This document shows positions 59,887 to 64,000 of a stretch of 64,000 bases of DNA, piece by piece. Numbering within the stretch: position 1 is the first letter of the stretch; the number at the start of each line of letters is the position of its first letter. The notes beneath the pieces were generated by a model, which had not been told where the DNA came from, made no database searches, and saw nothing but the letters and a program-made list of their open reading frames with translations. Both the position numbers and the translations under genes were made by a program. Source of the stretch: Rhizobium glycinendophyticum (GTDB taxonomy: Bacteria > Pseudomonadota > Alphaproteobacteria > Rhizobiales > Rhizobiaceae); the NCBI RefSeq assembly GCF_006443685.1, contig NZ_VFYP01000001.1, positions 1,984,001-2,048,000 of the forward strand, in the 5' to 3' direction.

Positions 59887-60096
59887 TCAACTCTTTCGCA
59901 GCGCATCCGGCTTGTGCGCGGCCTTCTTACCCGTCTTGTCGCTCTTGACGATGTACTGCGGATCCGCAGCGGACGCCTTTACCGCGTGTCCCTTGATTTT
60001 CGTCTGGCTCGTTTGTTTCTTCACGACCTTGCCTTCGGTCTTGCCCTGGCTCGTTTCCCAGGTCACCTTGTCGCCTTTATGCAGTTCTTTCGTCAT
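59887..60096 (-). CDS. DUF2945 (HVA1/Tudor-like) small protein
   Basis: 69 aa basic protein: MTKELHKGDKVTWETSQGKT, VVKKQTSQTKIKGHAVKA, DPQYIVKSDKTGKKAAHKPD. This is the DUF2945 or hypervirulence-associated Tudor-like family, often found with stress genes in rhizobia. ATG 60096 follows GGAGA; the longer frame to 60240 is unconvincing. 37 bp after the 100 aa gene, likely in one operon under the stress promoter at 60489. Confidence 0.8.
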   Translation of the reverse strand: MTKELHKGDKVTWETSQGKTEGKVVKKQTSQTKIKGHAVKASAADPQYIVKSDKTGKKAAHKPDALRKS

Positions 60097-60133
60097 CTGC
60101 AGGTCTCCGATCGCTATGGCGCCAGTTCTTCGA

Positions 60134-60436
60134 TCACTGAAGTTTCTTCTCTGCCCAGTCTCGTCCCGCGTCGCCGCCCCAGAGCAGCCATGCGATATAG
60201 CCGGCGGACGGATCGTCGGGATCTCCGAACCGGGCCGCATCCTTGTCGACGGCGTGGCGGGCGAAATAGCTTTTCATCCGCTTGACGGTGTCCTCGGAAA
60301 GGTTGCGCCGGTTCTTGATGTCTCGGGCCCTTGCCACGCCCACATCCGTGCCGCCCCGTTTGAACTCGCTGCGCAGCGCGAGGCCTTTCTCGGCGGCCCG
60401 CGCCATGGCTTCCGTCGGCTTGAACCTGTCGTCCAT
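60134..60436 (-). CDS. 100 aa conserved-looking protein in a stress operon
   Basis: Small charged protein with a repeated-helix look: MARAAEKGLALRSEFKRGGT, ARARDIKNRRNLSEDTVKRM, then YIAWLLWGGDAGRDWAEKKL at the end. The RDIKNRRNLS...RRM...AWxLWGGDAGR pattern resembles short segments that also occur in phage head proteins, but I cannot name a family. GAGGAGCGACAGGA gives a strong ribosome-binding site, and a perfect EcfG-type promoter lies 53-77 bp upstream. Confidence 0.75.
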   Translation of the reverse strand: MDDRFKPTEAMARAAEKGLALRSEFKRGGTDVGVARARDIKNRRNLSEDTVKRMKSYFARHAVDKDAARFGDPDDPSAGYIAWLLWGGDAGRDWAEKKLQ

Positions 60437-60488
60437 TCCTGTCGCTCCTCGTTAGATGATTGAAGCGTGACCACGCTCCAAATCCGCT

Positions 60489-60513
60489 AACGGGATCCAG
60501 ACTTTACGGTTCC
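60489..60513 (-). promoter_or_regulatory. EcfG/RpoE2-type promoter (GGAAC-N16-CGTT)
   Basis: On the minus strand GGAAC (60513-60509), exactly 16 bases, CGTT (60492-60489), 53 bp before ATG 60436. Same architecture as at 11980-12004. Confidence 0.72.
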
Positions 60514-60603
60514 ATACGAGCCATTTCGGATGCTACGCGCTCTTCGCCCCGAGACTCCCGGCAAATTGGCGCCACCTGATCTTCATGCGAAATATCAGAA
60601 AGT

Positions 60604-61422
60604 TCAATTATCCATCTGAACCGATACGGAAAAGAGGTCGTATCCTGGCTCGACGCTAGCCGGTGTCTCAGCCATCACCGTGTCGTAATCGAGCGGTGTG
60701 TGCATATGTGTGAGAACGGCACGTTTCGGTGCGAGCCGCTCGATCCAGCCGAGCGCCTGCTCGAGCGAGAGATGGCTCGGATGCGGCCGGTATTGCAGAG
60801 CGTCGATGAACAGCAGGTCCAGTCCGGACAGCTTGGCCACGGTCTCGGCAGGGAAATCCGAGACGTCACAGCAATAGGCCACGTCGCCAACACGAAGCCC
60901 GACGGATAGGATGTCGCCATGCTGCTGTTTGAGCGGCGTGAGCGAGATGGTGCCCCCGGCGCCACCGATATCGATCGGCTGCGACAGGTCCTCGATGACA
61001 TGCGGCTCCACGATCGGCGGATAAGCGCTCCCCGGCGGTGTCTTCAGGCAATAACCGAACCCTTCCTCGATGCGGCTCATCGTATAGGGCTCGGCATAGA
61101 TGGGAATGCGCTTGTGCTGGCTGTGAAAATAGCCGCGCAGATCGTCGATGCCATGGAGATGATCGGCGTGCGCATGGCTGTAAATGACAGCGTCGATATG
61201 TTCGACCTTCGAACGGATCATCTGCTCGCGGAAATCCGGCCCCGTATCCACGACGACCACGGTCTTTCCGCCATCCGGCGCGATTTGCTCGATCAGAAAG
61301 GACGCCCGAGACCGCCGGTTTTTCGGATTGCCCGGGTTGCAATTGCCCCAGTCGCCATTAATCCGGGGCACGCCGGGAGACGAGGAGCAACCGAGCAGCG
61401 TGAACCGGCGCGTGACCTTCAT
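60604..61422 (-). CDS. MBL-fold metallo-hydrolase (PhnP-like)
   Basis: 272 aa metallo-beta-lactamase-fold hydrolase. The metal motif HxHxDH is in YSHAHADHLHGIDDL near residue 80, with RFTLLGCSSSPGVPRINGDW at the start (as in PhnP and related cyclic-phosphate phosphodiesterases), DVSDFPAETVAKL and AVLTHMHTPLDYD giving later ligands. Exact substrate unknown. 10 bp after tatD, at the end of the metG-tatD-MBL operon. Confidence 0.92.
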   Translation of the reverse strand: MKVTRRFTLLGCSSSPGVPRINGDWGNCNPGNPKNRRSRASFLIEQIAPDGGKTVVVVDTGPDFREQMIRSKVEHIDAVIYSHAHADHLHGIDDLRGYFHSQHKRIPIYAEPYTMSRIEEGFGYCLKTPPGSAYPPIVEPHVIEDLSQPIDIGGAGGTISLTPLKQQHGDILSVGLRVGDVAYCCDVSDFPAETVAKLSGLDLLFIDALQYRPHPSHLSLEQALGWIERLAPKRAVLTHMHTPLDYDTVMAETPASVEPGYDLFSVSVQMDN

Positions 61423-61432
61423 CAGGACTCCC

Positions 61433-62218
61433 TCAGCTCAGCCTGGGCATCTTCGAGAAGCACCGGAAGGCATTCTCGGTCGTGATCTCAGCCATTTCTG
61501 CGTAGCTCACGCCCTTCACCTCCGCCAGAACCTCCGCCGTATTGACGACATAGGACGGCTCGTTGCGTTTTCCACGCCAGCGCTTCGGCGCCAGATACGG
61601 CGCATCCGTCTCGACCAGCAACCGGTCCATCGGCACGGTCTTGGCAATCGCGCGCAGCTCTTCCGATTTGGGAAAGGTCACAATGCCCGAAAAGGAGACA
61701 TAGCCGCCGAGCGAAACGCCGGTATCGGCCAGAGCCTGGCCGGAGGAGAAGCAATGCAGGATGAAAGGGAAGGCCCCCTTCCCTGTTTCCTCGGTCAGAA
61801 TCGCCGCCATGTCCTCATCGGCGCTGCGGCTGTGGATCACCAGTGGCAGACCGGTGCGCCGTGCCGCCTCGATATGGCGGGCCAGGCCCGTTTTCTGGTC
61901 CTCGGGCGTCTGCGTGTCGTAAAAATAGTCGAGCCCGGCCTCGCCGATCGCCACGACCTTCGCATGCCTTTCCGCAAGCTTCACCAGCTCGTCCGCCGTC
62001 ACATCCAGCTCGTCACCGGCATTGTTCGGATGCGTGCCCACCGAGCAGAAGACGCTCGGATAGCGCTCGGTGAGGGCCAGCAGTGTCTCGAGCTTCCTGA
62101 CCCGCGTCGAGATCGTCACCATCTGCTTCACGCCAGCTTGGTGCGCCCGCGTGACCAGTTCGTCACGCTCGCTGTCGAAGTCCGCGAAATCCAGGTGGCA
62201 ATGGGTATCGATGAGCAT
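61433..62218 (-). CDS. tatD: TatD-family metal-dependent hydrolase
   Basis: 261 aa amidohydrolase-fold enzyme; relatives are 3'-5' exonucleases or act in D-tyrosyl and DNA turnover. MLIDTHCHLDFADFD holds the HxH metal ligands, IGEAGLDYFYDTQTPEDQK the Glu, PLVIHSRSADEDM and LHCFSSGQALAD the His, and LVETDAPYLAPKRWRGKRNE the Asp near the end. ATG 62218 fits the family start. 4 bp after metG. Confidence 0.94.
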   Translation of the reverse strand: MLIDTHCHLDFADFDSERDELVTRAHQAGVKQMVTISTRVRKLETLLALTERYPSVFCSVGTHPNNAGDELDVTADELVKLAERHAKVVAIGEAGLDYFYDTQTPEDQKTGLARHIEAARRTGLPLVIHSRSADEDMAAILTEETGKGAFPFILHCFSSGQALADTGVSLGGYVSFSGIVTFPKSEELRAIAKTVPMDRLLVETDAPYLAPKRWRGKRNEPSYVVNTAEVLAEVKGVSYAEMAEITTENAFRCFSKMPRLS

Positions 62219-62222
62219 GGTG

Positions 62223-63776
62223 TCAGGCCTTGCCCGCGTCCGGGGCGACGTAACGCGGGTAAACCGGCGAGGGTGCCGGCAGTTCCGTGCCTGGCTGCAG
62301 GCGACCGGCAGCGCCGAGCTTCGCAAACACCCGGTCTTCCCCGGCGACGGCCACGAGATCGAGGATCTTCGCCGAGGTTTCCGGCATGATAGGCTGGAAG
62401 AGAATCGCGATCTGGCGCACCACGTCGGCCGTCACGTAAAGCACGGTCCCCATGCGCGCCTCGTCGGTCTTCTTCAAGACCCACGGCGCCTGGGCCGCGA
62501 AATAGCGGTCGGCCTCGTTGACGATGTTGATGATCGCAGCGACGGCCTTATGGATCTGCTGCTTGCCCATCTCCTCGCGACAAATGTCGATCGCCTCGTC
62601 GGCAATCTTCAGGATCGCTTCGTCTTCCGGCGTCAGCGCACCCGGCGTCGGTACCCTGCCCTCGCAGTTCTTGTTGATCATCGACAGGGAGCGCGAGGCC
62701 AGATTGCCGATGCCGTTGGCGAGATCGGCGTTGATGCGTGTCCCGATGCCCTCTTCCGAATAGCTGCCGTCCTGGCCGAAGGAAACTTCGCGCAGGAAGA
62801 AGTAGCGCACCTGATCGAGGCCGAAATGGTTCACCAGGTTCACCGGATCGACGACATTGCCGAGCGACTTCGACATCTTCTCGCCCTTGTTGAGCAGGAA
62901 GCCGTGGGCATAGACACGGCGAGGCAGCGGTAGGCCTGCCGACATCAGGAAGGCCGGCCAGTAGACGGCGTGGAAGCGGATGATGTCCTTGCCGATGATA
63001 TGCACATCAGCCGGCCAGTATTTCGCACGCGGACCGTTCTCGTCTTCGACGTAACCGGTCGCGGTGATGTAGTTGGTGAGTGCATCCACCCAGACATACA
63101 TCACATGTTTGTCGTCACCCGGCACCTTGATGCCCCAGTCGAAGGTCGTGCGCGAGATCGACAGGTCCTTGAGCCCCGACTTGACGAAGGAGATCACCTC
63201 GTTGCGGCGCTCGTTCGGGCCGATGAAATCAGGCTGGTCCTCGTAAAGCTTCAAGAGCTTGTCTTCATAGGCCGAGAGCTTGAAGAAGTAGCTCTCCTCT
63301 TCCACCCATTCGACCGGCGTACCCTGCGGACCGTAGCGCACGCCGTCGGGCCGCACTTCGGTTTCCTCTTCCTGATAATAGGCCTCGTCGCGCACCGAAT
63401 ACCAGCCGGCATAACCGCCCTTGTAGACGTCGCCGTTCTTATCCATCCGCCGCCAGACTTCCTGCACGGTCTCGTGATGGCGCTTTTCGGTCGTGCGGAT
63501 GAAGTCGTCGTTCGAGGAATTGAGCAGCTTGCCCATCTCGCGGAATTCGTTGGAATTCCGCTCGGCCAGCGCTTCCGGTGAAATGCCTTCGGCGCGTGCC
63601 GTCTGCTGCATCTTCTGCCCGTGTTCGTCCGTGCCCGTCAGGAAGAACACGTCCTTGCCGTCGAGACGCTGGAACCGCGCCATGGCGTCGGTCGCGATCA
63701 GCTCATAGGCATGGCCGATATGCGGCTTGCCGTTCGGATAGGAGATGGCAGTGGTGATGTAGTAGGGATCGCTCAT
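62223..63776 (-). CDS. metG: methionyl-tRNA synthetase
   Basis: 517 aa class I synthetase. HIGH motif in [12 protein letters not shown] near residue 20, [16 protein letters not shown], and KMSKS in [16 protein letters not shown] near 310. It lacks the four-cysteine knuckle of long E. coli-type enzymes and the C-terminal EMAP-like domain, as in many alphaproteobacteria. ATG 63776 ([16 protein letters not shown]); the frame to 63848 is spurious. First of metG-tatD-MBL here. Confidence 0.97.
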   Translation of the reverse strand: MSDPYYITTAISYPNGKPHIGHAYELIATDAMARFQRLDGKDVFFLTGTDEHGQKMQQTARAEGISPEALAERNSNEFREMGKLLNSSNDDFIRTTEKRHHETVQEVWRRMDKNGDVYKGGYAGWYSVRDEAYYQEEETEVRPDGVRYGPQGTPVEWVEEESYFFKLSAYEDKLLKLYEDQPDFIGPNERRNEVISFVKSGLKDLSISRTTFDWGIKVPGDDKHVMYVWVDALTNYITATGYVEDENGPRAKYWPADVHIIGKDIIRFHAVYWPAFLMSAGLPLPRRVYAHGFLLNKGEKMSKSLGNVVDPVNLVNHFGLDQVRYFFLREVSFGQDGSYSEEGIGTRINADLANGIGNLASRSLSMINKNCEGRVPTPGALTPEDEAILKIADEAIDICREEMGKQQIHKAVAAIINIVNEADRYFAAQAPWVLKKTDEARMGTVLYVTADVVRQIAILFQPIMPETSAKILDLVAVAGEDRVFAKLGAAGRLQPGTELPAPSPVYPRYVAPDAGKA

Positions 63777-63962
63777 GGCTTCTTGTTGTCTTTTCGTCGG
63801 TTGCGATTGGCGTGTGCGATTTGTCTGGGCGCCGGGCAGAGGCAGCACGAAAGGCGAGCCACGAACGGCGACATCGAATGGGGTCGAATGCTCTTAAAAC
63901 ATTCCTTGCCCTTTAGGAACATCCGTTTTGCTGCAGCGCCACCAAGATCCGGCACGCGCTGA

Positions 63963-64000
63963 TCAGCGCGTCACGGCCGCCAGCACGTCGAGGATCGTCT
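63963..64000 (-). CDS. 3' end of an upstream gene, probably DNA polymerase III delta-prime subunit
   Basis: The last 11 codons (TILDVLAAVTR) and a TGA stop are in the window. In alphaproteobacteria holB (often with tmk) usually precedes metG, so this is probably its C-terminus, but the fragment is too short to identify by sequence. The 186 bp to metG contain no gene I can support. Confidence 0.4.
   Translation of the reverse strand, partial: TILDVLAAVTR

Overview
This window is chromosomal DNA from an alphaproteobacterium, most probably a member of the Rhizobiaceae (Rhizobium/Agrobacterium relatives). The basis is a high G+C core genome with rhizobial gene orders (glnB-glnA; gyrA, coaD, two cyclophilins, queA, tgt; metG, tatD, MBL hydrolase; recG next to sdhE-mfd), a phosphatidylcholine synthase with the rhizobial Pcs motif spacing, an IalB-family protein, a GTTC-N7-GTTC LexA box, an NtrC-type sigma-54 promoter before glnB, and GGAAC-N16-CGTT promoters of the alphaproteobacterial general stress response. 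The genus cannot be fixed from the sequence alone.

Layout. 1-2.5 kb: minus-strand housecleaning genes (FAD monooxygenase cut by the edge, mazG, VOC protein, nucleoside deaminase). 2.7-7.8 kb: assimilatory sulfite reduction (cysG for siroheme, DUF2849, cysI, DUF934) followed by a separately promoted ferredoxin-NADP reductase. 7.8-11.1 kb: MacAB-type efflux operon without an outer-membrane gene. 11.2-16.4 kb: VanZ-like protein, a small stress-type gene, tRNA-Lys, ccdA, AEC transporter, UbiH-type hydroxylase, pcs. 16.5-21.3 kb: complete BMP-family (nucleoside-type) ABC importer. 21.3-25.5 kb: FadR-type regulator, glmU, glmS. 25.6-32.4 kb: DUF502 protein, recG, sdhE, mfd. 32.4-38.4 kb: two DMT transporters, FrnE-like oxidoreductase, orphan peptide-binding protein, IalB-like protein, hspQ. 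38.5-42.2 kb: glnB-glnA and the NAD(P)HX repair enzyme. 42.2-45.5 kb: Na/Pi cotransporter, DUF72, and a toxin-antitoxin locus whose toxin is broken. 45.5-50 kb: uvrA and ssb divergent around a LexA box, marC. 50-54 kb: gyrA and a cluster of three very small membrane-protein genes plus a duplicated gene tail. 54-58 kb: coaD, two cyclophilins, queA, tgt. 58-64 kb: DUF4864, metallophosphoesterase, an IS30 relic, a two-gene stress operon, MBL hydrolase, tatD, metG and the edge of a probable holB.

Most of the window is conserved core genome. The least explained parts are the short genes: the 44, 50 and 52 aa membrane proteins between gyrA and coaD, and the hydrophilic genes at 11.8 and 60.2 kb. 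Three of these loci carry matches to the EcfG/RpoE2 promoter, so they may be small effectors of the general stress response. Other points are the loss of the usual zinc ligands in Tgt, a palindrome between the sulfite reductase operon and fpr, and the decaying VapBC-like locus. I found no CRISPR array, prophage or intact insertion sequence.
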